This document shows positions 22,001-34,500 of a stretch of DNA of 64,000 nucleotides, one piece after another; within the stretch, counting starts at the first letter, position 1; each line of letters opens with the position of its first letter. The notes under the pieces were generated by a model. That model saw nothing but the letters and a program-made list of their open reading frames with translations. It ran no database searches and was not told where the DNA came from. Source of the stretch: Eopsaltria australis (Eukaryota > Chordata > Aves > Passeriformes > Petroicidae); assembly GCA_034509425.1 (NCBI GenBank), contig JAVTVJ010000023.1:1-64000 (forward strand). The letters are read 5' to 3'. The translations under genes were made by a program, and so were the position numbers.

Positions 22001-25000
22001 TCAAATGGGCTGGAACTTTTGGGTGCCAGGAAGTTGAGGTCAGGAAAGCTTTGGAACTGGTGATGGAAGGGCCTGAATTGCCTGAAAGCAGCAGAACAGA
22101 ACATCAGACTCATAGCAGTGCTGGCAAAGGTTCAGAGCTGTCCCTCCTGCAGAGAGGCTCAAGGTGCCACCTCATTTATGACGAGACCCTGCCCAGTGCT
22201 CTCCCTGTGGCTGTGCCAGAGTTCCCATTTCTCACTGGAAGTGTTAAACCCAGTTCCCAGTAACAACCTCAGGGGGATGTTTTGGATAGAAGGCAACTTT
22301 GCCTGCTCAGCCCAAGCCCCACCTTTTGCCCCAGGGCACAGCTGTGCAGTATTTCCAGCCACCCCACAGCACAGGAGGGTTTTGGTTCCTAGGCCACATC
22401 TCTCCCGTCACACTTCATTGCATGCAGCATGTAAACCCCAATATTTGACTCTTAACTGAGCTGCCTTAAATGTTGCCTTTGGAATAATTAATTGTCCCTG
22501 TGGATGCTGGTAGAGTTACAGACTCCTCAGAAACACCACAGGGCTCAGGTCCCCTGTGCCCAAGGCTGTCATCAAGTTACAGGCCCTGACCTCCTGTGCT
22601 TCAATCTCATTCCTCACTGCTGAGGGCTGGGGTGGATTAAGTGACCTGCTGAGGATCACACACAGAACCTGAGCAAGGAAGGAAACTGCTGTCAAGTCTC
22701 GTTTAACACCTTTTTTCTCCCTGACACACAAGACACCTGGATTGTTTCTCTGAACTCCATCTGCCTCTCTCTAGGAGAGTCAACTTCCCAGTGTGGAACA
22801 GGGTCTGCACAGAAGCCAGGCTCTGCCTCGTGGGCAGAACAGTCACTGGGAATGAAACCAGTGAAGGGGAGACCCTGAGGTTTTAAGACAGGATATTTAG
22901 AAAGGTCTCATTTACCTGCTCTGGTCTTCGACCTTCAGAAAAGGGGGCTTCAATTTTCCTGCCAGAGAAAAACCTGGTTAGAAGTTTTCCTGGCCAAATT
23001 CCCTACTTAGTCACTCATTCCCCTACAGAACTGGGCTCCAGCGCTGAGAGCATCAGAAATTCTGGCACTGGTGAATGCCAAGTGGTGGCCAAGCACAGCC
23101 AAAACGGCTCTTTAGGTGATCCTCAACAGCCCTGGCCCCAAGCGTGCAGTGGTGTGACCAAACCCCAGGCAGCCCAACCATGGGACATTCCCACCTTTCA
23201 AAGAGTGTTCAGCCATCCCCTCACATCTTTAATGTCCCCTCAGTCTTACAGCCACTGGCCTAACCCAAAGCCTTCCGACTCCAACCCCAAGAACTGTCAC
23301 ACAAATGCCCCCCACAATGTGCCACTGAGTATGAGAAGGGAGCTCAGGAACTGCAGCGGCTGCTGCACAGGCTCAGAGCTCTGCATCACCTTCCAGCACC
23401 TTTTCCTCCATTCACCCACCCTGCCTCAAGAGCCTGAAGTGCAGAACCTGGCTCATCACCCTGGCTCAGGCCAGGATGGTGATATCAAAGCAGCAAGAGT
23501 TGCTGGAGACCAACCAAGCTGCTGCTGAGCCAAGCCTGGCACCAGGACACTACTTGAGAGCAGCATCTGGCCTCTGCTCAGTTCCCAAGGAGGGTAAACA
23601 GCAGCTTTGCTTCCTACAGAGGCACAAAATAGATGAAGGGAGCAGAAGACTCTCAGCAGTGCACTGAGGGAAAGGTTTCCATAGCCAGGCTGGAAGGGGA
23701 GGCTCCAAGGTCCCTCCTGTCCTGCAGGCATGTTCCACTCACATTACGCTCACCTTGGAAACCTGAGTCCCGATCTGGCTAAGAAACAAATAAACACCAA
23801 GGTGTTCCCACAGGGCATCTGCCTGACCCTGAAACCAAGCCTCTCCTGCCTCCCTCATGGCCTCTGAAGGGCAAGGAGTTTTGTTTTCCTGCGATCCTGG
23901 CACTCAATGCTATTTTTTCCCAAGATATTTCACCCTCCTTCCCCAGAAAGGCTGAGCCCACCTGTCCTCACCAGCCTCACCCTCCGCTTGCCTCAAATGT
24001 GCTGCTACGTCACTGAAGCAGCTATTTCAGTACAGGATCAAGTTTTTTCCATGTAAACACTGCCAAATGCTCAGCATTTCTGAGAGAGAGGCCACGTGCA
24101 GGCCCCAGATCCAGCTCAGATGGGGGCAGGGGTCCCGAGCGATCCCAGCAGTGACAAATGGCTCCGATGTCACTGCGAGACCCCAGGCCAGGCTCAGAGT
24201 GTGCTCAGCACAGAGCTCAGAGCTCACAGACACAACCTGCCTCATCCAACAGCTTCTCGAGCCTCTCTTCAGCACCTTCCCCCCACCCCAAATTGGGAAA
24301 TAGCTCCCAAGTGTCTCACACACAATCCAGGTTGGAATCTGCTCTAAACCATTATCGAGCATTCGCGGAGTCGAGCAAGTCCCACATCAGCTGACGTCAC
24401 CAGTGCCAATTTCAGCACCACAATTGGCTCTTGTCTAATTGCAGATGAGAACCTGGCTGCTCCCCCTCCCTCCTCCCTGGGAAGAGCCATCCCCGATCAG
24501 TGTCTCAGCAGCACATCTCAGCCCAACAGAAGTGAGTGGGCTGGGAGGAACACGCTCTCCTCTGCAGGATGCATTATTCTTTAAAACCTCCTTTAAGCTG
24601 CTGGATTCAATGTGCAGCAGCAGAGTCCTCAGGTGCCTTGGGATTCTGGGAGCTGGCAGCAAAGGGTTTTAGGATTTCTAAACACAGTGTGAAATCAAAG
24701 GTCCTCAGCTGCTCTGGGAGGCTGCAGCCAGACTCCAACAAGGAGTAACAGAAGCCATTCAAGGGGAACTGCCTAAAGAGTTGGCATATTTTTGGTTTGC
24801 CAAAGGTTTTGATGTATTTCAAATTCTAAATGAAGCTTCTTCAAGCAGCTCCACATCTAAGCATAAAGAGCAGCACAACTTGTAGGCCTACCTTTGTGAA
24901 TTTTGGATCTGGAGACAGGGCATTTCACCTAGAGAAAAAAGGGACACATTCAGCATGGGAGCAGCACAAGCAGAGCTGCAGTTACTGATCCCAGAGCAGC

Positions 25001-28000
25001 AGCAGCCTCACCACTTCAGAGCTCCTGTACCACCTATAGCACCTCCCCTCACTTTGTCTCCCAAGTTACCCAGGATTAGTTGAAATACAACATAAAGGCT
25101 GCCATGTTCTGCCATTACACCCCACCTTCCCCCTGACCTCTTCAGTGCATTAACCAATCCTTTGGTGAGCCAGTGTACCAGCCACTCATCATCACCATCA
25201 TCTTACTTTGCTTTGCTTATGTGTGTGGTTTTTGCTTTCCCTACTAAATCATCTTTGTCTCAATTAATGAGCTTTCTCATTTCTCTCCCAGCTCTCTCCC
25301 CATCCCAGGGGGATCAGAGGGTGGCTGTGTGGGGCTGAGTTGCCATCTGGGATTAAACCACAACCCTTAGTCCCCTAGGATCAAAGTCAGTATTAGCTGT
25401 GCTATGGGTGCTGATGCTTATCAACAGCTGCCTCATTCTCAGCTGGATTTACCCCCAACTTTACAAAAGGAAAAATTCTTTGATTTTTGTCATCTCCATT
25501 ACTAACAGAAGCACCAGACTGGGATCCAGCACCTCCCTGACTGGCCCACTGATAGTGAAGTTGCTACAAGAACTGTCCAAAGCTGCCCAGGAGCCCTGAA
25601 CTCCTGGAACTGGCTGCAGTTGAGTTGTTACCTCTGTCCTCTGGCACCGCTTCCTTGCTCCTGAGATGGCTCGCAGCAGCTGCTGGGCATAGGACAACAT
25701 TTCTGTGCAGGTGGGAAGTCAAAGAGCCAAAGCTCAGCCAGGGAAGGGAGCTGCTCCTCTCAGACTGCAGTGCACCCCCCATGGCACCTGGAAAAGCCAG
25801 AGCCCCTGGCAGAGCATCTCCCCCAGGGAATGGTCAAAGATGAAGCCAAGAAAATGTTTTGAGGGACAGCCCCTTGTTTGCTCTCTAGCAGAGCTGGAGG
25901 CTGCTGGGCTCTGCAGGAAGGAGACACTGGCAGGAGTTCTGCAGCACACAGAGCAGAGCCCCAGAGGCGAGCAGAGCCCAGGGACAGGATCCAGACAGGC
26001 TCAGCCAAAGCTGTATGTCACTGTCATCAGACACTCAGGAACCTTTTACTCCAGACCTATAATTAGTATCAGAGTTCCAACATCTGTCCTTCCCATCACC
26101 CCCTCCCCATCCATCATGGGGACGGGAGGTGCCTTCCAGCACAGGTCCTCAAACACCAGCACTTCCTAATTAAACCAACCAAATCCTGCCCTTATCATGA
26201 TCTGTACTTCCAGGTTAATTAGTAAAAACGGTCTTTTTGGAACAAATTGATGTAGTGACCAAGATATTGACATTTTCTAATGTTCCACCTTCAGTACATT
26301 ACAATGTACCCTATGTTTGCTGTTGCAAATGTGACAGTGGCACGTTCTGTACGCACAAATAAATCTGGTGCTTGAGGGCAGAGCCAGCCCAGCCATGATG
26401 GCATCACTCCAGGATATTTGCTTGCAATTTCTTCCTTCTGTTCTACTCTCCTTACATCACTTCTGCTCCACCTGTCTCCAAAATCCCTCATTACCAGCAG
26501 CCTCATTGCACCCCACAGTGAAGGATACCATCCACATGCAGGATCTGGACTCCCCACAGGCGAGCGTTGGCGAGGATGCTGCTGCCACTGCAGGTGTCCT
26601 GTACAGAGAGGTTTGGCAAAGCACAGCTCAAAGCAGGGCCACGTGCAGCTCTAAACTGAGCTCAGGGCCCTTCCTGCTGCCCAACTGACAGAGCACTGCG
26701 TGGCTGTTATTAAAATCAGGGCACAGCAGTAAAGGATGGAACTCATGCTTCATCTATCCCAAATTAACAGCAGCATCTTGGGCAAATGTTTAATCCCTGG
26801 TACAGAATGAGCTTCTAAGTGGGCACTGAGATTTATCTTGCCACTTGTGACCTCAGGGAAAGGACTGCAGGGGAGCCTTTTGCCCCAGCTACTGCCTCAG
26901 TTCTTCTCAAGCTGAAAATTCATCTACCAACAGGTTTTGTGTTACTAATTCTTTTGTGCTGAGCACCCAGATAGCTGGGACAGGCTTAGAGGTACCACAC
27001 TGGATGACATGGCTCCATAAACAGCAGTGACCAGGAACACTACACAACATTCTGCAGGCCACAAGCAAGTGCTCTGTGCCTTTCCCAGCCCCAGGATCTG
27101 CTCTGTCAGCAGGGCAGGGGCTCTGCAGGAGGGCTGGCACTGGTTCTGCTCTGCTCAGCAGAACTCTGAGCACACCCAGCCCCAGCAGAGCCCGTCCAAG
27201 GCTGCTCACCTGGTTCTTCATGGCCTTGTGCAGCAGCTCCTTCCCCCGGCTCAGCAGCGCCTGTGGAGAGAGAAGGAATGGACGGGTCATGGCAAAGAGC
27301 TGGAGAGCAACAATCCCTGGGGATCCCCACACTCTGCTGGGCTCATCTCTGCCAGTGGGAGAGCCTTTCCAGGGAATGCAAACCGCAGAGAGCACCACTC
27401 ACTCTGCACCACCAGTACCAGCCAAGGCTTGGAATTATCGACCAGCAGGGAAATGAAGGCTCCAGAGTGAGCCAAGAGGAAACAGCAATCTAGCTTGGAA
27501 GCTGCCTGCTGCATCATGGAATTGTTCAGGCTGGAAAAGCCCTGTAAGGTCAAGTCCAACCCTTCCCCAGCATGGCCAAGGTCACCACTGACCCCTGTCC
27601 CCAAGTGCCACATCTACACAGCTTTAAAATCCCTCCAGGGATGGGGACTCCACCACTGCCCTAGGCAGCTGTGGCAGGGTTGGACAACCCTTTCTGTGAA
27701 CAAGTTTTCCCCAATATCCAATCTAAACCTGCCCAGCACAGCTTGAGGCTGTTTTCTCTTGTCCTGCCACTTGTTACCTGGGATCAAGCCCCATCTGGCT
27801 ACAACCTCGTGTTGGGGAGCTGTAGATAGATCAGGTCCCTCTGAGCCTCCTGTTCCCCAGGCATCCCCACATGCTGGCCAGGGTTAGGAACATTCTGGGA
27901 ACTGAGCCTTATTTTCAAGCCAAGAGTCTCAGCAGATTGGTTCAGCTCTTTGTAAAACAAAGGACAGTGCTGGGAGCTGGGACAGGGGACAAAAACTGGG

Positions 28001-31000
28001 AGAAACTTCTGCAGCTCAGGTTTCCCACTGGGAAAAGTTCCTAGCTGGGAGAGGTTCCCCAGGTCTGGACTGAGGCAGCTGCCTTTCCCCAGTTCCTGCT
28101 TCCAGCAGACACCACGTTCAAGGTGGGATGTTGGGAGTTTGGCCACAAGCATTTGTGAGCAAAAAGCCCAGCTCCAACACGCAAATGGGACCAGGAGAAG
28201 CCCCTTCCTGCAGGAGGCCCTCATGGATCTCCTCCCAGCGTACAGGGGCCTTGCCCTGTGTCTGTGAGTACCCACAGACTGCAGTGGTCTACATTCCTCT
28301 GGCTTTTCTCACCATACCTCTGCCTGTTCCTCCACTTTCTCTGCCATTCCAGCAGATTTCCTTCATTACAGCCCAAAGCTGTGACCTGCATGTTTGAGTA
28401 GTGATGGCAGACACAGGGGACATGAATATGAATAGGAAGAGCCAGGGAAATAGGAACAGAGCAGTGAAAATACCACACAGAATATTTGTTCAGAGCAGGA
28501 ACAACTTCACCTTCCAAAACTGGCCCCAGATTCTACCCTACAGACCCCTCGGGCCAAAACCTTTGTAGCTCTTACAGTGCATGGTGGTTTCTGGCGAGGT
28601 CTGGGTGGGTTCCCTTTGGGGGCAGCAGGTACTGGGCTCGTGGATTTTGTGCCTTCTGCAGTTGGGCTGCTCTGCTGCTCCTCCTGAGCCCTGGCCTGGC
28701 CCCGCTTGGCCTCTCTGTTGCTGGACACCACACAGGTGACTTCTTTGCTGAGGAAGCTCTCAGTCACCTGCAATGAGACAGAACAGAGCAGCTCTGCAGG
28801 TGCCTGACCCCAGGCTGACAGTAGCTGAACAAAGCTACTGCCCCTGGCTCAACCCCCACACTGTGAGGGGCTGCTGGAAGCAACCCCATTCCTTCTTTCG
28901 TTCCATACTGCCCTCTCCAGAAGGAGGAGATCCTGTGAGACCTTAGAGATTCACTGCAAGTAGTCACCAGAACTGCAGATCCAGACATCCACAACTCTGT
29001 CACCACCACCTACTCCTCAAGCAGTGCTTTCAAAAAACCCAGCAGCTGAGGAAAAGGCCCTGGATCAGCCTGCAGGAGCTCTGTCCTCAGGAGAACAGAA
29101 CAGGTTTTAGAAAAACAAAGGAGAAAGTGAACAACTGGGCAAGCAGCTCCACAGAGAACAGGGCAGGAGGGAACCAGAGAGATGAAACAATACAGGCACC
29201 TTTGCACAGGAGCTACCAGGCCAAGAAAGAGGTGGAAACCCAAAAACTGGGATGCTAATGGTATTGTAAGCCAATAATGACTTGGTTTCTCAGAACCTGT
29301 GCAGGAGGCAGAGGGTCACGAGGCTCAGGTGTGAGACCCCCAGGAAGGTAAAGATCTGGCCAGTCCAAAGTCACAGCTGCTGAACAAGCTGGTTCTGCTC
29401 CATTGCAGAATCCCTGGAGATGGAGATTCCCAGACCATGAAGTGGGTGTGAAGTGCCATGAGGGCACTGCAGGCTGTGCTGCCAGCACAGAGGAGAGGAA
29501 ATCACAACCCCCCCATCCAAATAATACTCCAGAGTGTCACCAGCCCTATGCCAAGGCCAAGTTCAAGGTGCCACATGCAAGCCCAAGGCCAAGGATGTCC
29601 TTACCTGTGTCCTGAACTACACGCAGGGCCTGGCCTTGGATATTGCTGCCAAAGAGCTGCTTTGCAAACAGTGGCTGTGGTGCAGAGCAGTGTCTCTGCA
29701 GGAGCAAGAGGAATGAGAGCTCCACTGCCACTGGACCTCACTCCAGAGGGAGGGCCAGGATGGTGTTTGATAGGAACCAGAGGGACAACCAAAGTCCAAA
29801 ATTATTTCCAAGTAACAGCAGCTGCGTAGAGAAGTAACTCTCTGCTGGGAACATGGCATTCTCTGGATGCCCAGCCAGGAAAGAGATATCCCAAGTGTGG
29901 GTGGCACATCCAGGGGAGGGCAGAGAGAAACCAGCAAGTTCAGCATGAAGGTGCAATTCATGAAAGTGAAAACAGTGCAAGCCACCTTCCCCACGTGTCT
30001 GTGCAGCCAATACCTGATCAGGGCTGAAGGGATACAGCAGCAGAAAGAATGAAAAGATTTTATACCTGGGTGTATATTGTAGGATCAACTTCTGAGGTTA
30101 TGTGAGATGATCACCACAGAGAGATTAAAGAGATTATTGAAAACAAATAGTAACAACTGTTAGAACCAAACTGTGCACAAGAGGAATAAGGAAGCTGAAA
30201 GATGTACAACCCCATGCTCAGCTCCAGCTCGAGGGACTGAGGTGATGCTACTTTTTGAAGGGTTTTGGAACAGGATTTAAGGAACCGATGAGGAATATCA
30301 GCAGCAAGGAAGCCTGGAGGCCATGAAGGATGCCACAGAGATCTGCCTAAACAACAGCTTCCCAGGGAAAAAGGGCCCAGATGGCTTTTTGGGGAAAACC
30401 ATGAGAAAAAGTACACAGCTCCACGATAAGAACCTCGGCTGGCATTTCCCTACTTTACCCTACGTTGAATTCTATTTGGAGCTCCCACTACTTCCCTAAA
30501 AAGCTAAACTGTCATAGGCCATTGTCAGCGATGAGAGCGAACCATGCTCCAGTTACAAACACCTAGAGAACGTGCCCCTGGCCAGGCAGACATTTACCCC
30601 AGGGTGATGGGGCACCCATCGCCACACAGGCAGTTCTCACCTCTGGGAGCTGCCCCTGTGGTCAGTGGGTCAGTGCCCACCCCCTGGGAAGGGCTCCCAG
30701 GACAAAGTGACCATCACCCCTGACTGGGAGCACCTCCGTGGCCAGGGAGCTGCTCCCGTGGCGGTGGCCAGCGCTGGCCGGACCAGGCAGCCGGGAAGCA
30801 CCGGGAGCGCAGGGAGGGAGAGGCTGCCCAGGGACCCGAGCGGGGCCGGAGCGCGGGGATGGGGGCGGCCTCCAGCAGCCCCAGGGCTCCGGATCCGGGG
30901 GAGCCGGGGAGGGAACGGGCTCAGCGGCAAAAACAAGAAAAACCAGGAAACACAAAAAAACGAGCAGAAAGAGAAAAGGGGCTAGGGCCCGCCCGAGACA

Positions 31001-31198
31001 CCCCCGAGACCCTCCCCCCACACTGCAGGGACCCCCGGGTCCCCCCCAGCCCCGGGGCCTCCCGCGGCCCTCAGGCCCCGCGCTCACCCCGCCGAGCCGC
31101 CCGATGGCCTCCGCCAGGTCCCGGGCGCTGCGGCCGCTCGGCAGGTCCAGGTAGAAGGACTGTCCGCGGAGGGGCAGCGGGAAGGCCGAGCCGGCCAT
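19081..31198 (-). CDS. DBF4B: DBF4B, regulatory subunit of CDC7 kinase (11 coding exons)
   Basis: Exons, 5' to 3': 31198-31088, 28767-28576, 27260-27210, 26598-26529, 25702-25632, 24928-24892, 22958-22916, 22082-21966, 21797-21671, 21038-20929, 20431-19081. They total 2,280 nt, or 759 residues. The N-terminal BRCT-like region spans exons 1-5 (QSFYLDLPSG, ESFLSKEVTCVVSS, SRGKELLHKAMKNQ, ARLWGVQILHVDE). Motif M follows in exons 7-8 (PPFLKVEDQSRQFRPFHHQF). The Dbf4-type zinc finger spans exons 9-10, with Cys at about 261 and 264 (FCECC) and His at about 274 and 280 (HLQSPQH). Family knowledge: DBF4 proteins bind and activate CDC7 to phosphorylate MCM helicase subunits in the nucleus. The last exon adds 450 residues of low-complexity sequence with a basic patch (RKRRLCSRQ...GKRPRLE) that could be a nuclear signal. 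Synteny with CCDC43 and ADAM11 favours DBF4B over DBF4. Confidence 0.93.
20929..21797 (-). other. DBF4B: DBF4B exons 9-10: Dbf4-type zinc finger
   Basis: Exon 9 ends RRRRGFCECCQETFEELQK and exon 10 begins HLQSPQHQRFAQ. The CX2C...HX5H ligands straddle the intron, with a basic stretch just before the first cysteine. The boundaries are supported by an acceptor after 'cttgcag' and a donor GTAAAG for exon 9. Confidence 0.92.
22083..24891. other. DBF4B introns 6-7: no further gene features seen
   Basis: These two introns surround the 43-nt exon at 22,916-22,958. No repeat or RNA gene was recognised. A palindromic CRE (TGACGTCA) sits at 24,392-24,399 beside CCAAT and ATTGG pentamers. Confidence 0.5.
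27513..27870 (-). mobile_element. CR1 LINE fragment in DBF4B intron 2
   Basis: It begins 'catggaattgttcaggctgg' and continues through 'caaggtcaccactgacccct', 'ttaaaatccctccaggga' and 'gacaaccctttctgtgaa', all reverse-complement CR1 blocks. It is about 350 bp long and in the sense orientation of DBF4B. Confidence 0.9.
28768..31087. other. DBF4B intron 1, 2.3 kb
   Basis: No gene or clear repeat is seen. Its promoter-proximal end (about 30,750-31,087) is still CpG-rich, continuing the shared island. Confidence 0.5.
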
Positions 31199-31502
31199 GG
31201 CCCTGCCGGGGCTCGAAGCCGCCGGGAGCCCGCCGCCTCTCCGTGTTTAAATTCCGCCGCCCGCCCCGCCCCGCACGGCGGCCGCGCAGGGACGCGCCGC
31301 TCCTCGCGAAGCCGCTCTCCGGGGGAAGGAGGAGCGGTGCCGAGGGCGCAGGGGGCACACGGGGCACACCGAGCCCACCGAGCCGACCGAGCCGCCCGCC
31401 CGCTCCTGTCCGGCCACGGCCGCGCCGACCCCGACCCCGCTCCCGCCGGCGCCACAAGTTTGTCCCGCCGCGGCCGCCGTCCCCCCACTCTGAAGGCCCA
31501 AG
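31199..31502. promoter_or_regulatory. Divergent CpG-island promoter between DBF4B and CCDC43
   Basis: Only 304 bp separate the two start codons, which point away from each other. The interval is CpG-dense with no TATA box. A perfect YY1-type motif, AAGATGGCGGC, at 31,500-31,510 overlaps the CCDC43 ATG. Co-regulation of the two genes is an inference from the head-to-head layout. Confidence 0.75.
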
Positions 31503-34500
31503 ATGGCGGCGCCCGGCGGGGCGGGTGCGGCCGCGCTCCCGATCCCGCTCCCGATCCCGGCCCCCATCCTGGTCCCGGCCCCGCCGCCCTTCCCGGCCTG
31601 GCTCGCAGAGCGGCTGGACGCGCTGGGGCTGGACCGCGCCGTGTACGGCGCCTACATCGAGGGGCTGCTGCGGGAGGAGGAGAGCGACGAGGAGCGGCTG
31701 GAGGCGCTGCGGGCCGTCCTGGCCGCCTGCCTGGTGAGGGGCGGGGGTCCCTCCGCGGCCCCGGGCCAGCGGCGTCTCGCCGTCCGCCCCTCGCCGATGA
31801 GCTCGCTGTGCTGCCGCCCGGGCTGCCCTGCAGCCCACAAGGCGACGGGGGCCTGCGGCCTCGATGGGCCGGGGGCTCCGCGGGTCCGGCGGGGGGGACG
31901 GGCGGGGCGGCTCCTGGCGTGCATCAGCCCCTTGCTGGAGTGGATCACCCCTTATTGGGAGCACACACAGCTCCAGGGGCTCTTCTTGCCCCAGCCGGGA
32001 GCCTCGCGGGGGTTTTGGTGCTTGTTCGGGGGTGTTGTTGGCTGGGGAGGGGTTTTGTGCCCGGCTCGGGGCTGATGGCAGCTCTGGCCCGTGCTGAGGA
32101 AGGCGCTGTTGGCGGGGAACGCGGGGATCCCCTTGGTTTGTGTGCAGCGCTCGGGGCTCCCCCCGCGCTGGGCGGCGCCAGGCGGGGTTCGAGAGGTGAC
32201 TTTTAATGGTAAATGCCCTGGCAGGAGGAGTGTGTTGGGCGGTGCTCTTGTGCTCTCACACGCGGTGTCTGTCAGGAATCTGATCCGCCCGGGGCTGGGA
32301 CGGACGGGCAGCAACAGCCGTGGGTGAGCTTGCGGGGCGGGCAGGGCTTGCCAGATTCCTGGGAGTCAGGAGAGTGCAGGGAGGGATTTCTCTTCGATAA
32401 TCCACCGTGAATGATGTTTGCAGTGTCTGTGTCTCGGGGTTTTTCATAAATGGATGTTTCATAGTGTAAAATGTTAAATCATGAGTGGTGTTGGTGACTG
32501 CTCAGTGGCTGTCGCTGATTTCCTCACAAAATATCAGTGTGGGAGCACAAAACCAGAGGGACTGGGTGGGTGCAATCAGCATTTTGTTATCCCAGGTATG
32601 ACACCGTTCCTGTGCCATTCCAGATGGGTTTCCTTAAAGTCAGACCCCCCTCCCCGGCCGTCCCTGTCCCGTCCCCACCCTGGGGCAGCAGCAGGGAGCT
32701 CCTTCAGCTGTGGCAGTGCAGCTTTGAGCCTAAAGGAGCTGAAGAAGCAAATGCTGCATCCTGAGGGATGGAGCCAGACGTCTTTGCAAAGTGCTGCTCT
32801 GCAGCAGCCGAGGTTAATTAACCTTCCTGTAATTACCAGACTTCATTCCATCCCCATTGCTGTGCCTGGCCCTCTCCAGGCCTGGGAAGTGTGTCCTGCC
32901 TGAGCAGTGCTGGCAGGCCCTGCCACTGATGTTCCCCTTTGCTGGTATTCAGGTTTTCTGCTGTTCCCCTTCTCAGTGCTGAGTTCCCTTCTGTGGTGCT
33001 GCTGCCAGCAGCTGTGGGGTTCCCTTGTCCCTCGAGGCCAGGGCTGTCCCTGTCACACCACAGCCTGATCCTTCTCTGTTGAGACGTTGAGCCTCGTTTG
33101 CAGTTTCCAGCTCAGTTTGATTTTTCTGCCATTCCTGTAAAACATTTTTGTCTCTTGAACCCTCAGACTTTGTAATTACTCTTCGTAGTCTGTTCTTTTT
33201 TACTTTCCTTTTTTTCCTTTATTTTTAGACTCTGTGCTTATTTCTGTATTGACTTTTGAAACAGTCTTTTATTTGGTGAATTTGGGGCTTTTCTTGCCAA
33301 GTCTCTTCTCCTAGTTCCATACACTAATTACAGGGGATTTTTTTAGTTCACTTGTTTGTATTTCACAAACCTTATTAAAATAAGGTGACATCTCAGGTGA
33401 CATCTGCTCTCATGTCCATGGCTCCTCAGTCCTGCTCATGTCTTGCACTAGTGAGTTTATTCAGATGTCACCACTTCTAATCAAGAAACTTAAAACTGAG
33501 TTCTATTTCTGTCCAGTTCTTCTCTTTAAACCAGACAGAATCCACCTCACTTGTATTTTCCATGGTTAATTTTTCTCTGTATTCACTGAACTCCAAACCA
33601 GAATTTGGAATTTTTTGTTTGTTAGAAATACTTGGTGCTGGCCCCTGAGCTCCGTGACCCCCATCAGTGGTGTTTGGCTCTCCCATGTTCCATGGAGCAA
33701 ATGCCAGTCGGCTCCAAGACATTCAGCACCTTAAAGTAACAAATTTAAGCAGGGAAAAAAGCACCTGCAGAATCACAGCTGGAGAGAGGAGTGAGGACCT
33801 GTGAGAGGAACAGCTCTGCAGGGTCAGTGGAGAAGGAGGGGCAGGAGCTGCTCCAGGCACTGTGGCTGAGATTCCCTTGAGATTCTGTGGGGAGACCATG
33901 GGGAGGCAGCACTGCCCCTGCAGCCCCTGGAGATCCACGTTGGAGGAGAGATCCACCTGCAGCCCCTGGAGATCCACCTGCAGCCCCTGGAGATCCACAT
34001 TGGAGCAGAGATCCACCTGCAGCCCCTGGAGATCCACATTGGAGCAGAGATCCACCTGCAGCCCCTGGAGATCCACATTGGAGCAGAGATCCACCTGCAG
34101 CCCCTGGAGATCCACCTGCAGCCCCTGGAGATCCACCTGCAGCCCCTGGAGATCCACATTGGAGGAGAGATCCACCTGCAGCCCCTGGAGATCCACCTGC
34201 AGCCCCTGGAGATCCACCTGCAGCCCCTGGAAGAGCCCAGGCTGGAGCAGGGGGTGCTCAGTAATGAAGAGCAGTGTGGATGTGTCCCACTGCCCCTTTT
34301 GAGTTGTGTTCAATGTTCCAGGCAGGTCAGGGGGGAGCAGAATGTCCCTGCTGGTGGGAGGTGATGCTCTGTCAGTACCACCACAGTGGTTTCAGCTCTG
34401 TGCTTGCCCTGACCTACAATTTATCCCCTGTAATTTATTCCCTTTAGTGACCTCGGTGTGGAGGTGATACTGAGTCACTTCCCTGTGGCCTTGCTCAGGA

